Of a DNA stretch of 64,000 nt, positions 36,498-48,622 are shown in pieces. A program made the position numbers and the translations under genes. How positions within the stretch are numbered: the first letter of the stretch is position 1; every line of letters starts with the position of its first letter. Source of the stretch: Sialis fuliginosa. Taxonomy: Eukaryota; Arthropoda; Insecta; Megaloptera; Sialidae. The DNA lies in the NCBI GenBank assembly GCA_961205875.1, contig OY540813.1, positions 32,273,001-32,337,000 on the forward strand, read 5' to 3'. A model generated the notes under the pieces. It had not been told where the DNA came from and searched no databases. It saw nothing but the letters and a program-made list of their open reading frames with translations.

Positions 36498-37900
36498 ATT
36501 TCTTAAGATTCAAATACATAGATTTATAGGTAAGTTATAAAAAGTAATAATAATGATAATAATAAATCCAGTTTTTAGAATATTTAGCTAGAAAAAATGC
36601 CGAAGTACCTAGATTTTTTTAGAGAAATGGTAGATTTAGATATATAGAATACAGTGATATCGTAAGAAAGGTTGTTCTAAATGATGCTAATGTAATAATT
36701 TTGAGTTATAAGCAATCAAAGTTTTAAGAATCACAAAGTTTTAGTAAAAATTACTTATGTTTTTTGACGACTGCAGAGAATTGTATATCTTCTATACCGA
36801 ACAGAATAAAATCCGACTAGGTATCTATAAGACATGAAATGCCCAAAACAATGTTTTTTGTCTGACCGTGAGTACTTTAAGTTATAGGTAAACATTTAAA
36901 GCGCATAATTTAAAATTAATTGTATTCCAAAACAGTGTGTAGTCAAAATAATCAGTAATAATTTTTGTCTTTGTATATATTGTATTAGGTATATGCATTT
37001 AATTTTAAATCTTAATTAATTTTTCAACATCTGATTTCTAAGATTTGATACACTTCTATTATGAGAACCTCATATATAAAATGCAAACGAAATAGTTATA
37101 AAAAGTAATGATGTTAATTAATTTCGTATTATAAAATTATTTTCTCATTTTTTTGATGAAGAAGTTTTATAATAAAATGCTTATATATAAATTTCAATCA
37201 ATATATTCTATTGATTGAAAGTATTCGCCTAAGGGCAGATAATTGTAAATAATATACAAAATTTTGGTAGCGGAATTTAACAAGCAGATATTAATAAATA
37301 TTTTTTGTACTAAAAATATCACAGAAAAATCCTACTTTAAATCTTGGATTACGCTTTTGTTGTTTTTTAATACATTTTTTATTATAATTTCAATATTTGA
37401 TATATCTTTTCATTATTCAGATTTTATTTATAGTAAAATTGAATAAATAAATGTTTAATAAAAATAAAAAACGTAAATATATTATTATTATTATTATTAC
37501 CTTTATACAAACATTCCCTTTATATAAATACTAATTTATATAGATATAAAAATACTGTAAATTGTATTAACAACCATAAACTTGAAAACAACATCTCCTA
37601 AAACCAGTATAAATGTTGAGTACTTACATTTTTTATTCAGTTTTTATGTTAGCATAAAAATTACAGTTAAGGTACATAAAGTGGTTTTATTTCGAACACC
37701 GTAATGAAAAACAACAGTTTACTGTTGTAAATAATAATTTAAATTTGTAACTAGGTACGTGAAGAAATATTCTTTTTACAACGTTCACTCGAGAAGGTGA
37801 ATTCCAGAACTCGTTCGTTCCATTTTAAAAAATAATCAAGATGCAGTGGATTTTCAAAGAATTTTTGGCATTCTTTCATATATTGTAATGCCAGTTTTGA
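36498..37900. other. AT-rich stretch without gene
   Basis: No gene or closed repeat recognised. A (TTA)n run lies at about 37483-37500. Confidence 0.4.
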
Positions 37901-37941
37901 GCAAAACTCGCTCAATTATAATATAACTGAGCGAGTTTTGC
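37901..37941. repeat. Perfect 14-bp stem-loop
   Basis: GCAAAACTCGCTCA and its exact complement TGAGCGAGTTTTGC are separated by 13 AT-only bases. Isolated; function unknown. Confidence 0.75.
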
Positions 37942-38389
37942 TTCACTTATAGAATAAGTATTTCATGATTGTAGAATTATTATTATGTAAGAAAAATAGA
38001 ATATGTTTCTTTTTAACTTTTTGTTTTCATTTTGTAAAACATTTATATAATTTATAATAAAATCTAATACCATTTATAGTGTTAATCTGGAACGACCTCC
38101 ATATTAGGGTTGAACATAGCGATACACGTGTATTTTTTTAATAGAAAAATTATCAAAATAAAAACAAAAAATACCTTTTCGAGAAATCACATCTTAGTGC
38201 ATACTTATATGATAATAGGAAAACATCCCTAATAAAAAAGATCAAATGAAAATTTTGAAATCGGAGAACAACTTTTTTTAAACGATATACCGGATATTTT
38301 TTTAAGACTTTCCAGTGTATTATTTCCAAAATAACGAATTTTCAGAGAAAATATTTCAGATAACAGTTTCATGGTATCGAGGGGGCTTA

Positions 38390-38779
38390 ATGAGCTAGTA
38401 ATGAATAAAATGCGTTGTATCTGTGTTATGAATTGTTTTATTATCGAAGATACGAGAAGCTTGGCGATCGTTTTAAAAAAAAAATTGTTCTTCGATTTCA
38501 AAATTTCCTCTCGAACTTTTCCGTTTCAGGTCAAGACAAACACATTTTATAATCAGTTTAGTATTAATACGTGTTTAATACTAAACCAATTGCAGAATTT
38601 CATAACTGTATGACAGGGTTCTCAAAATATTAAATAAAAACAAATTTTAGGCTAAATCTTTGGGGATCTGTAGCTCTCTCACGAAGAATTTGCGGATACA
38701 TGTTTATATGAACTTTTTATTTATATTTTTCTCTATCAACTGTTCAAGTTTGTTCCACTTGATGTGACTCACTCTGTAT
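38390..38779 (-). repeat. Half copy of the TACAGGG foldback family
   Basis: Matches 1660-1990, with ATGAATAAAATGCGTTGTAT, TTAGTATTAATACGTGTTTA, GGTTCTCAAAATATTAAATA and a GTGACTCACTCTGTATA end. The facing open frames at 38229-38613 are chance products of this repeat. Confidence 0.6.
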
Positions 38780-39039
38780 ATAACGAAAACAATTTTTTCT
38801 CAATATAAGAATACAAATCCAACTATATTATAGTTTCTTTTTAAAGAAAAATTATCGGATAAAAATAATATAGTTTGATTACGATTAGGTACCTATATTC
38901 TTATACCAGCCATTACCTGCGACTTTGTCCGCGTATTAATAGTTTAATAAATGATAATCGATAAAACAGGTTTTTAGTTTCGCATTTGCATGCGCTAGAT
39001 GTCTACGCCAAAAAAGTATAATCTATCGCGCGTACACAC

Positions 39040-39150
39040 ACCCATTTTTTATCTTATCAATTTTTCGTCAAATTTCATTAAGATCGGTTCAACGGTTTAG
39101 CCGTGAAAAGGTAACAAACAGACAAAGACGATTTTATATTTTCTAATATA
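39040..39150 (+). repeat. Insect retroposon-like tail
   Basis: Carries TTCATTAAGATCGGTTCAAC, GGTTTAGCCGTGAAAAGGTA and ACAAACAGACAAAGACG, the stereotyped ATCGGTT...TTTAGCCGTGA...ACAGACAAA order common in insect non-LTR/SINE or Helitron tails. Confidence 0.5.
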
Positions 39151-39191
39151 AGTATTGATTAAGAATACATTGTTTTAACTTTTGTATACAT

Positions 39192-40126
39192 CGGTCAATC
39201 CATAAATAACTGCACACTTTTTCTGTTGTTGTTACCGATTTTTTTAATTTTTACATATGTTTTAGTACTAGTTAAAAGAAGATTTTTAACGGTACTTAAA
39301 AATCGAAAAAAAACTTCCCCCAAAAATACCGACTTTTGAAAATTTGACTTTTTTTTTAAAAACCGAAATATCTCAAAAACTATCAAAGATAGCGTAAAAA
39401 TACAAGAGATCAATTTTGTAGGAAAATGTATATAATTTATTTTTAAAAATATTTTGCTGCACAAAACTTTTGTTTAAATATATTTTTTTTATTTATAAAA
39501 TTTAACTGAAAATTTGGGGCACATGTCAACTCTGAATTTTAAAAATAAAAATATATGTTGTAGCTTAATCATTCATGAGTATGTAGCACTTTGAAAATTT
39601 ATGAACATATAAAAACTTTATGAAATATTAATTTTTTTAGGTAACGACGCGTGAGTCTTAGCGCGCTTGCTTGGACGTATCACTGCGTTACCTAAACATT
39701 AATATTTCATAAAGTTTTTATATGTTCATAAATTTTCAAAGTGCTACATACTCATGAATGATTAAGCTACAACATATATTTTTATTTTTAAAATTCAGAG
39801 TTGACATGTGCCCCAAATTTTCAGTTAAATTTTATAAATAAAAAAAATATATTTAAACAAAAATATTGTGCAGCAAAATATTTAAAAAAATAAATTATAT
39901 ACATTTTCCTACAAAATTAATCCCTTGTATTTTTACGCTATCTTTGATAGTTTTTGAGATATTTCGTTTTTTAAAAATAAAGTCAAATTTTCAAAAGTCG
40001 ATATTTTTGGGGGGAATTTTTAGTACCGTTAAAAATCTTCTTTTAACTAGTACTAAAACATATTTAAAAATAAAAAAAATCGGTAACAACAACAAAAAAA
40101 GTGTGTAGTTATTTATGGAATGACCG
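39192..40126. mobile_element. 935-bp foldback, CGGTCATTCC-type termini
   Basis: Tips CGGTCAATCCATAAATAAC and GTTATTTATGGAATGACCG, with ACAT on both sides. Arms of about 450 bp are nearly perfect complements and meet at a short centre (about 39645-39695) containing GACGCGTGAGTCTTAGCGCG. The two similar open frames, minus 39195-39464 and plus 39866-40108, are the same arm sequence read from both ends and are not genes. Confidence 0.85.
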
Positions 40127-40206
40127 ACATATGTATATAACGGATTTATTTTCAGTGTTTTACCTGTGCGAGTTACGCGTGCCGCGTGAGTAGATTATAA
40201 GTGAGG

Positions 40207-40772
40207 AGCAGCGGAACAAAACCGGATGGATCCACTTTGAACCGAAATAACTTTTTCTTCGATTAGGCATTTTCAACCATCACTGATCAAAGATCACGGA
40301 TTAAATATTGCTAAAACACTTTTAAAAATGACTTTAAAAACGTGTCTCGGAACAAAAGCTAACAAATCCAGTATCAAAGGACAAGAAAAATTTGTTTGTC
40401 AAAATGTGCCTTATTGATTAAAATGTTTAATTATTATTGTTTTCTTTTATTTACAATGTTTTGCCATTACAGTTTAGGATGTCTCTGTGGTTCAAATATG
40501 GATAAATCCAATTTATAGTGGAACAAAATCGGATAAATTCAATGTCGCGGAACAAAACCGGATATCTAATTTATTAAAGTTATCCATCTTCCAACTTGTG
40601 CGAAGAGCTAGTTCAAAATTTAGGCATTAAAAAAATCTCCACTGTATACATATATCTACCTATAACTAATATATACCTATACTAAAAGATTTAAAAAGTA
40701 CATGTAAATAGGGTAGTTACATTTTGACCTCTCCTGTAAAATTTGCAAAATGGATTTATCCGGTTTTGTTCT
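40207..40772. mobile_element. Element with GGAACAAAACCGGAT iterons
   Basis: The motif GGAACAAAACCGGAT(GG/AA)ATCC occurs at 40212. Variants lie near 40500-40520 and 40548-40563, and an inverted copy (GGATTTATCCGGTTTTGTTC) near 40750. Inverted outer and repeated inner copies resemble subterminal binding motifs of a non-autonomous DNA transposon. Ends and target duplication were not resolved. Confidence 0.5.
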
Positions 40773-41061
40773 GTTTATATTAAATGTTATCAAGTGTAAA
40801 AATTATCATTGTTCGGGAGTGTGTATACTGTATATACGGCGTAGCTCAAAACTTTGTAATGAGCTATGAAATAAAAGTTTACAAGTATCTTTAAGTACTG
40901 GTACAATGGCAATTTTAAGATAGTTCCTATAGTTCAAGTACTTGAAATTCGGTCTAAGCATTTTTATTTATTTATGTTATGATAAAAATGCGGAAAAAGT
41001 TCGTGTGAAAAGTTCGATTTCAATTGTAAGAAATCAAGAATTAAAAAAAGTATATATCTAT

Positions 41062-41406
41062 CAGGGACTTGAACTGGAATTTATTTATGGTTCGGGTTCG
41101 GTTCGGGTTCAGGTTTGAGTTCAACATGATGCAAACTGTTTGTAAAAAATATGTAAATTTTAGTAGTAGACTTTGATAATTTCCAGTTAGTACATTATAG
41201 TCTCTTTTAAAAATCATTGGAGAAAAATATTAAAATATTAAAAATAATTTATTGAACCTTTAAAAATATATGGTTACCGGTTATTCATGAAAAGGTTCGG
41301 GTTCAGATTCAGGTTCGTTTACTTTTAAATATAACGGTTCGGTTCGGGTTCAGGTTAATTCAAAATACGGGGTTTTTCGGGTTTCGGGTTCAGGTTCAAG
41401 TCCCTG
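41062..41406. mobile_element. 345-bp hAT-type MITE with TTCGGGTTC iterons, copy 2
   Basis: Ends CAGGGACTTGAACTGG and GGTTCAAGTCCCTG, with a perfect 8-bp duplication, ATATCTAT (41054-41061 and 41407-41414). A shorter relative of 7926-8576 with the same GGTTCGGGTTCGG subterminal runs. Non-coding. Confidence 0.92.
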
Positions 41407-42734
41407 ATATCTATTAATTTTTCATGAATATAAGTAAAGTTTTAATGAGATGAAGTTATACTTTATAGTTATTAATAATTAAGTATGATCAATACACATT
41501 ATTAAAAATACAGTAATACCCCAAAGTTTATTTATAATTGCGTATATGTATATGTAATGTCTCTGTTACTCGCAATTGCCATGGAGATGATTTATCAGCG
41601 AATAGCCCCCAGATGCCCGTAACTTGAATTACTCGTACCGTAGTCGAATTACTGTAATATTATATGTTAGTAGTATATCGAGCGGCAGATTTATACTGAG
41701 CAAGAACCGCAATTTCAATTATTGTAATTGAAATTGTACAATAATGTGAACTGACGTAATAGGCTATTAATCATACGGGAAAATAAGAGGTAGAAAGGAA
41801 CAATTGCGTTAAAGAGTTTTTATTATTTTATATGTTTGTTTGACACCTACAAAAGATAAAATCACAAAGTGCTACAAAATTCATCCTTGCATTTTTGAAG
41901 GATGAAGTCACCTGGCTATGTTTTAAATATAACTCAACATTGGAAAATTTTATAAGAAAATTTTTTTGTAGAAAATTGTAGAATAATTTCTTATAAGTAC
42001 ATGAAATATTTAAAAAACAAATTAAAAAAATATCAAAAAATCACAATTTTTTCAAAGGATATCCGGGTAAGCATGCAAAACATGCCTTTACATGGATTTG
42101 GCTGATTATATTTTTGGAAGTCACATTCTATTTAACTTTCTTCCAAAAATTTATAGGTTTTGAGAATTTTTTTTTTTGTTGATAATTTGTTAATCGAATT
42201 TGATGGGGCTTGTAGTATATCAGCGGTTCTTAAACTAGGGTCCGCGGACTCCCGGGGGTCCGCGAAACTTTTGCAGAGGTCCGTGAAACATGTTTGGTAT
42301 AAATTAAAGTACTTTGTTCTTCTGTCAGGGATGCAAGGGTTATTTTAGTGAGTAACTTGTTTCTGCAGTTGTAAAAATGAAAAGTGCAGTTGTAAAAGCT
42401 TATTTGTGTAGTGCTAAATGAAACAATGTTTAATAAATAAATAAAATTTTTTAAACCATCCATTTTGATGGAAAATTCAATTTTCTAAAAAAAATTATTC
42501 CTGTGAAATCGTCCAATTATGCTAAGTTTTCGAGTTATATTTAAAACATTGATAGTATTACTAGTAGCACTAGCACTTACTAGTAGTTTTAGTTGAATTT
42601 TATGATTTTATCATTTGTAGGTGTCAAACAAATAAAACAATAAAAAAACCCTTTAATGTATTGTTCTTTTAAAAACCTCTAATCAATAGCCTTCCAGTAG
42701 TAAATAGCCTATAAGTTGAAATACCGTAATCTTG
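41407..42734. other. AT-rich stretch with a hAT scrap
   Basis: Positions 42221-42340 begin CAGCGGTTCTTAAACTAGGG and carry GGTCCGCGGACTCCCGG and CCGTGAAACATGTTTGGTAT, a relative of the MITE at 34957-35162 with a decayed right end. TAGGTGTCAAACAAATAAAA near 42620 and the inverted TTTGTTTGACACCTA near 41835 suggest a larger inverted pair around 41815-42670. No gene seen. Confidence 0.45.
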
Positions 42735-42905
42735 GATATCTGTTTGTTTGTTAACTTTTTACGGCTAAACCGCTAAACCAATCTTGATATTTGTCAAGGA
42801 TATAGTTTGCATCCTGAGAAAGGACATAGGCTACTTTGTATCCCGAAAAATTGATTAGATAAACAAATACAAATTCAACGCGGACGAAATCGCGGCTAAC
42901 AACTA
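42735..42905 (-). repeat. Insect retroposon-like fragment
   Basis: Has TTTTTACGGCTAAACCGCTA, ATCTTGATATTTGTCAAGG, TTTGCATCCTGAGAAAGGAC and AACGCGGACGAAATCGCGG, the stereotyped parts of a widespread insect repeat. The same parts (ACCGCTAAACCGATTTTGAT, GCATCCTGAGAAAAGACATA) recur at 44215-44340. Confidence 0.55.
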
Positions 42906-43455
42906 ATAGGTAATCTATAAATGGTATTTGTAATAAAAAATGTATACCTTTATATACCATTCAACGTTTCATAAATCACTGTCGAAATATTATTTTTCAA
43001 ATAATATCAATTTGTTATCTATTTCTCAACAGAAAATAAATCTGAGCCAAATAAAACACGATTCTTATTTATAGAAAGATAAATATATGTATAAATTTTG
43101 TGTTGCCATTTTGATATTATTTTGATTGAAGATAAATTAATTTTTTAAGAATTTTTTATTACCAACAAAAACCAAAATTATAAAAATACAGTTATTATCA
43201 TCACTGTTTTTACTAGGATTCGTCAAAGAAAGTTTGTAATTACAGAATTTCAAGAGCAGTGCTTCATGAAATTTTTAATTAAAAAGCCAGTGCCGTTACA
43301 AATTTAATTTAAATTTGTAAATGACAAACCGTTCTCAAGAAAATTTCGCTCTGGAATCTGTCCTACGGTTTACTTAAACGGTAATATATAATATTCTAAG
43401 CAATTTAAAAATTATGAAACCTAGATTTTTTAGTCCAATGTATGTAATTTATGTA

Positions 43456-44077
43456 TAGCTGTGCCCGCGGCTTCGCTCGCGTGGACTACGGAATTATTGT
43501 TTAGGATTTTTGAAAAAATTAGTTATTTTTGTAATAATAACAAATCAACATATGAATTGCCTAACAAAAACGAATCCGAACAAAAAGTATTTATAATTTT
43601 TCTTCTGTTTAAATTTAAAAGTTAATTGGATGTTCTAAAAGGCAAATTATATCTACAATAAGTATTTATGACGATGACATCATTTATTTTTATAAAGATT
43701 AATGTTTTGCAGGTCATAAGTCCACGTAAATAAAATCCAAATATTTTTAATTTTCTTTGTAACATAAAAGCAATCATTGTGGCTTAAATATAAATATAAA
43801 GTACATGGTATCGCGGACTTAATTTTATTTATATTATTTTATTTTATATTTTGTTCAATATTTAACGGTTTAGGTAGTGTATTGCAAAAGAGCGCGCTGG
43901 CGGCAAACTTTTTCCCGACTTGATTTACTATTATCGTCACTGCCTAACGTAACAAAATATATTCTATAACCAGGTAACATATCTATGAATTAAAAAAACA
44001 CGCAAATCGGATAAGTGGTTTTCGAGTTATAAGTGCACTAAAGGGCAGACAGAAAGACGTTGAGTTTTATATACATA
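43456..44077 (+). mobile_element. Retroposon/Helitron-like repeat, near-complete copy
   Basis: Begins TAGCTGTGCCCGCGGCTTCG, then GCAGGTCATAAGTCCACG, ATGGTATCGCGGAC, GCAAAAGAGCGCGCTGGCGG and ACGCAAATCGGATAAGTGGT, and ends near GGGCAGACAGAAAGACGTTG. The inverted copy at 61140-61995 and the interrupted copy at 10968-12245 share this order. Non-coding. Confidence 0.65.
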
Positions 44078-44349
44078 TATTAAGAATGAAGATCAATTTT
44101 TTATTTAAAATTCATTGATAGTTTTATCACTCAATATTAGCCCTTTTTGTCATCATCACCTTAAATCACCTACTTAACTTAAAGAATAACATCCATACTA
44201 ATATGTATTATAAATTCAAAAGTAACTATGTCTGTTTGTTACCTTTTTTTACGACTAAACCGCTAAACCGATTTTGATGAAACTTGGAAAGAAGATAGCT
44301 TGCATCCTGAGAAAAGACATATACTACTTTGTATCCCATTTTTTTTATT

Positions 44350-45132
44350 ATTATGATATTCCATTAAATATAACTTCTACACCATTAAATAGGTATTTGA
44401 TGTTTTCAGAGACGGTTTAAGGAGGAATCCCGTGCTTCTATGAAAAATTGTCCTATTTACTACAAATATATGCAATTTATACATACTAAGTTCTTAATTT
44501 CTAGTTTAAAAACAAAGTTTGGTGAATTTTCACAGGGAAATACCTAAGCAGCTACAATAGATGTATACAAACACATGGCGCAAAAATAGAGAAGCGCAAA
44601 ATTTTTCTGTATTTACTATTTATTAAACAAGAACTATTTTACGGAAATATTACAATTTTCGAACTGTATTTTTAAAACATCAATGAAGGATTGACCGCCT
44701 TATGACATTATTATGTAATTAATGGGGTTATTATATTCAGAAAATTAATATAAAATCCTTAGTTATTAAAAATGTATGAAACAAAATTAAGGTAATTGAA
44801 CAAAATATGTAAGATATGAAATAATTGCAGTGCCTACATTACTATTAATAAAGTAATGAATCGTTTTTAATTTCCATTTTGCGCTTCTCTATTTTTGCGC
44901 CGTGTGTTTTTATCCATCTATTGAAGCTGCTTAGGTATTTTCCTGTGAAAATTGACCAAACTATGTTTTTCGACTAGAAATTAAGAACTTAGTATGTATA
45001 AATTGCATATAATTACAGTAAATGAGTCAATTTTTCACAGAAACACCGGAACCGAGATTTCCCTTACCGTCTCTGAAAACATCAAATACTTATTTAATGG
45101 TGTAGAAGTTATATTTTATAGAATATCATAAT
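44350..45132. mobile_element. 783-bp foldback element
   Basis: Tips ATTATGATATTCCATTAAAT and the complementary ATAGAATATCATAAT. Arms of about 250 bp include AATAGGTATTTGATGTTTTC, GCTTAGGTATTTTCC-type text and ATAGAGAAGCGCAAAAT. The centre (44600-44870) is AT-rich. No coding frame. Confidence 0.75.
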
Positions 45133-46445
45133 GATTTGAACATTTTACATCAATTCTGTAGTAGGAAGATATCTTGTGCTGATATACACTAATGTGGGGG
45201 TTAAGAATATTTACCCTCTATTATTTACAATTATACTAATCTTGATGTTTTTGGTCTTATTATACGTACAAATACATATATGATATTTCATAAATATTCT
45301 ATATAAAATTTTCATAATAGCATCGAAAGTCAAAGTTGAAAATAATACGAAAAATTATTTACTCCGTTTTCTATAATTTAAAAAAACTGACACTCCTTGT
45401 GTTACTTTTAAAGCGATATTAACGAACTTGGACTTATTTTAAAGAAAAATTTATGTTCTACAAAAAAAGTCCTTTACACCGTATTCGTAAAATGAACGGT
45501 TTCAGAGAAAAACGCGAAAAACTATGAAAAAATGTAACCCGTTCGCCATTTTTTAAGATGGCGGCGATAGAACAACTCGGATCAGTTCGGACTTTTTGTG
45601 GGATGATCAGGGAGGGACACTTGTAGAACGTTTCCACCAAAAATCATTTTGGTCCGAATTAGTTCCCTATATCAGTTAATTTCATGCTAATCTTACTGGA
45701 CTAAAAAGTATATGTTATTATATGAATGTCACAGTTTTTTTTAATGTATAGTTAAAGAAATAGATAAGAATCTTTTGGAAATATGGTTCACTAATTATGT
45801 ACTCATTTATCAATTGACTAAAAGGTACATGTTAACTGAGTTACTCATTTATTGATCCTATTAATTTTATTTTTATTGAATTTTGACAAAAACTGTTTTA
45901 CATCGTGAGAAATATTTTTTGTCGAAAAACTTTTCTCTCTGAAACCAATGGTTATAAGAAAATAAACAATTAAACTGTTAATAACAATTGATCGCGCGAG
46001 AAATTTTCAATCCTGACTAATCCTCAATGGTCGTGGTTTTCTTCAGATAGCAATTCAGAAGAGCAATTTTTCCAGGTAGAGAGGAGTGGGGGGCTACGCG
46101 AAATAGATGGGTATGGGACTCCCGAAATGTTGAAGCTCTCTCAGGGCCTGGTTGTAGGTCCCTCATGAAGAATTTTCGGGCACAACAGTTGATCCTCGAT
46201 CAACTATTATTTTTTTTGCACTCGTTGTAAATCACCTGAATAAACTATGAGTTCTTTATTATAAACAACAAATTGTTCTAGTGGTATCAGGGTGGTAGGG
46301 CTCATGTAAGTAGGGTACGCGTATGATTGGTGTAAATGAAGAGTAGCAAATTATTGTAGTGTTTTTTGAGTGTAAGTCTAGTGTAAACATAACGGTAGTA
46401 AATTTGTCCAAAATATACAGTATAAATACGGGGTAAACGGGATCT
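45133..46445. other. AT-rich stretch with two repeat scraps
   Basis: Positions 45470-45660 are GC-richer (AAGATGGCGGCGATAGAACA) and read as transposon-like sequence, not a gene. Positions 46140-46240 contain CCTCATGAAGAATTTTCGGG, a scrap of the TACAGGG foldback family. Confidence 0.4.
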
Positions 46446-46757
46446 GGACAAAAGGCAGACATGGATAAAAGGCCGAAAGGACAAAAGGCCGAATCCCAAA
46501 AGGCAGACTTGGACAAAAAGCAGACAGATAAAAGGCAAACTCCCAAAAGGCCGACATGGACAAAAGACAGACATGTACAAAAGGCCGACATGGACAAAAA
46601 CTAATTTATATAAATTTTTTGTCCATGTCGGCTTTTTGTCCTTGTCTGCCTTTTGTCCATGTCGGCTTTTTGGGAGTCTTGTGTGTTTATTGGGAATCTG
46701 CCTTTTGTCCTTGTCGATCTTTTGTCCATGTCGGCTTTTCGGGATTCTGCCTTTGGT
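46446..46757. mobile_element. Inverted minisatellite foldback (AAAAGGCCGACATGGAC units)
   Basis: The left arm is a run of GGACAAAAGGC(A/C)GACATGG-like units of about 12-25 bp. The right arm is the same in complement (TGTCCATGTCGGCTTTTTG). They meet at an AT-rich turn near 46600-46612. Both flanks contain GTAAACGG (46433 and 46768). Several overlapping open frames rich in MSMSAFCPC-like text arise only from this repeat and are not proteins. Confidence 0.75.
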
Positions 46758-46767
46758 CGTAGACCCG

Positions 46768-48622
46768 TGTAAACGGATTCACTAGGGATACAATGAATCT
46801 TGAATTAGATAGTAGTCTTCTTTGTATCTTAATCAGATTAAATCACAAAACAATTAAGTGCTACGAAGCATCTATTTTAAGAAACGCTTGTCAATAACTT
46901 GTCATTTAAACTTACGTCAGCACAAGTGTATAAAACATTAATTTAAAATGTTATATTAATTACGCTAAACTGGGTAGTGATTGACTTCATTCGTTCAGTG
47001 GTTGACAGGTTATAATGTGGGTGGGGTAGAAATCGATTAATGTTTGAAACTATATATTTAGTTTTTAATTAGTACAGCAGTAGCTAAACGAAATTCAAGT
47101 TAGAACGTAATTGTTTATCACTTTGTTATTTGTGTTTTAGAACATACACTTTGAAGGTAGTTATGTATTAATTAGTTATTTTTTTTACAAAATCAATTAT
47201 TGAAAATGTAACATTTATTGTTTTAATTTCTCGATTTAAAAAAAATTATTTAACATCTCTGTCGGCTGGGTATCTCTTCTTCCGACAGCTCTTCGTGTTT
47301 TGTTCTGTGTATTTGTGTATGTGTTGTTTTGTTTTTTAGGGGGTTCACGGGGACACAAAATGGATACAGAATGTTGCTGATAATCATCGCAGGATAAGAC
47401 ATATTGACTCGTAACTTTCATAAGCAATTGATTGAAATATACAATAATGTTTCTGAAACGACCATATGTCATGTGACGTCATAACATGTTATCACGCGTC
47501 ATAAAACGTCAGTATTAAAATGATTTCATTTTTTCTTGGTTGCAGCGGCTCTGATTTATTTAATAATCTAATAAGTAGCACTGATGGTCTCGTCATATTA
47601 TTCGTCATGGCGTCATAGCAGGTCAGTTTTTGTAATACAATGTCATAGGAGGTCATTTCATGTCACACAAGTTAATAGTGATTTCTTTTAAGTAAATCAT
47701 GTTTTATTGTGAGTCATCGTGTATTTTAATAACTAATCAAGTTATATCATAAGGACATAAGCTATCAAAGTACACATGTCAGAGGCATAGTTATTTATTA
47801 TAGTTTTTATGTATGTACATATATATATGTATGTACATAAAAACTCGTGACCCTTTGAAGATTTTCAGTTAGCCACATAGAAGAGGGAAACTTTTGTAGA
47901 ATCTCTTATATACATTTCTTTTATAAGCAGTCAAGGAATATTCTTACCAAATATTTTCTTCTTTCTTCTTTGTGAATACTTATTCTGTTTGTGAAGGTAT
48001 CTAAATATTAAAAGAATATTTTCTTGTGAAATCCGAACTAATAAAAAGTTTATCGTACTAACTATTTTTATAAATATTTGCATTTACAAAGTATTCGTTT
48101 TTTTTTTTACAAAAATAATGTTAGTTTTTTATTTATCATACAAATCCCCAAACCATAAAAATTTCACAGCGGAATTTTTTATTGGATAAAAAAATCTCTC
48201 CTTTTTGGTTTTAAAATATTCAATAAGGTATTTTTTCACGATTTTTCCTGTTTTTCCTGTTTCCGTTTAGTCGCGAATATATCAGCTTCTACTTGATCAA
48301 TATCGACCAAATATTAAAATTACAATTGCGTTTGGTCTGTAAGAGATTTGTTGGTTCCAAATAAATGATTCTATATTAATGAGTTATCAATGAAATACTT
48401 TTAAAGACAATATAAAAATTTATCTTTAATTAATTTTATAATTCTAAACAACTGATACGATATAAGTAGCGTGTAATGAGTTCTATGTACATATATCTTT
48501 CCTAGTCTAAAGCTTAAACGCACATGAATCAAGGTCCACAAAATGTATTAAAATTGCACTGCTGATAACTATATTCATCTTTCACGAAAATAAATTTGAT
48601 ATTAAACTGGCAAATCTACAAA
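46768..48622. other. Stretch without recognised gene, with GTCAT-rich segment
   Basis: Positions 47455-47690 are unusually rich in GTCAT(A/G) words, including TGACGTCA at 47474. An inverted TATGTATGTACATA-type repeat lies at 47810-47840. Positions 48180-48310 resemble 16140-16280 (TTTTTCCTGTTT, ACTTGATCAATATC). The rest is AT-rich. Confidence 0.4.

Noticed and set aside
39195..40108. Paired 80-89-residue frames with MCSKIF starts as a gene pair
   Set aside because: They are the two arms of the 39192-40126 foldback read in opposite directions.
46259..46785. Several overlapping open frames rich in MSMSAFCPC-like repeats on both strands
   Set aside because: They come from the short inverted minisatellite (46446-46757); both strands give similar text and no start or splice context supports a protein.
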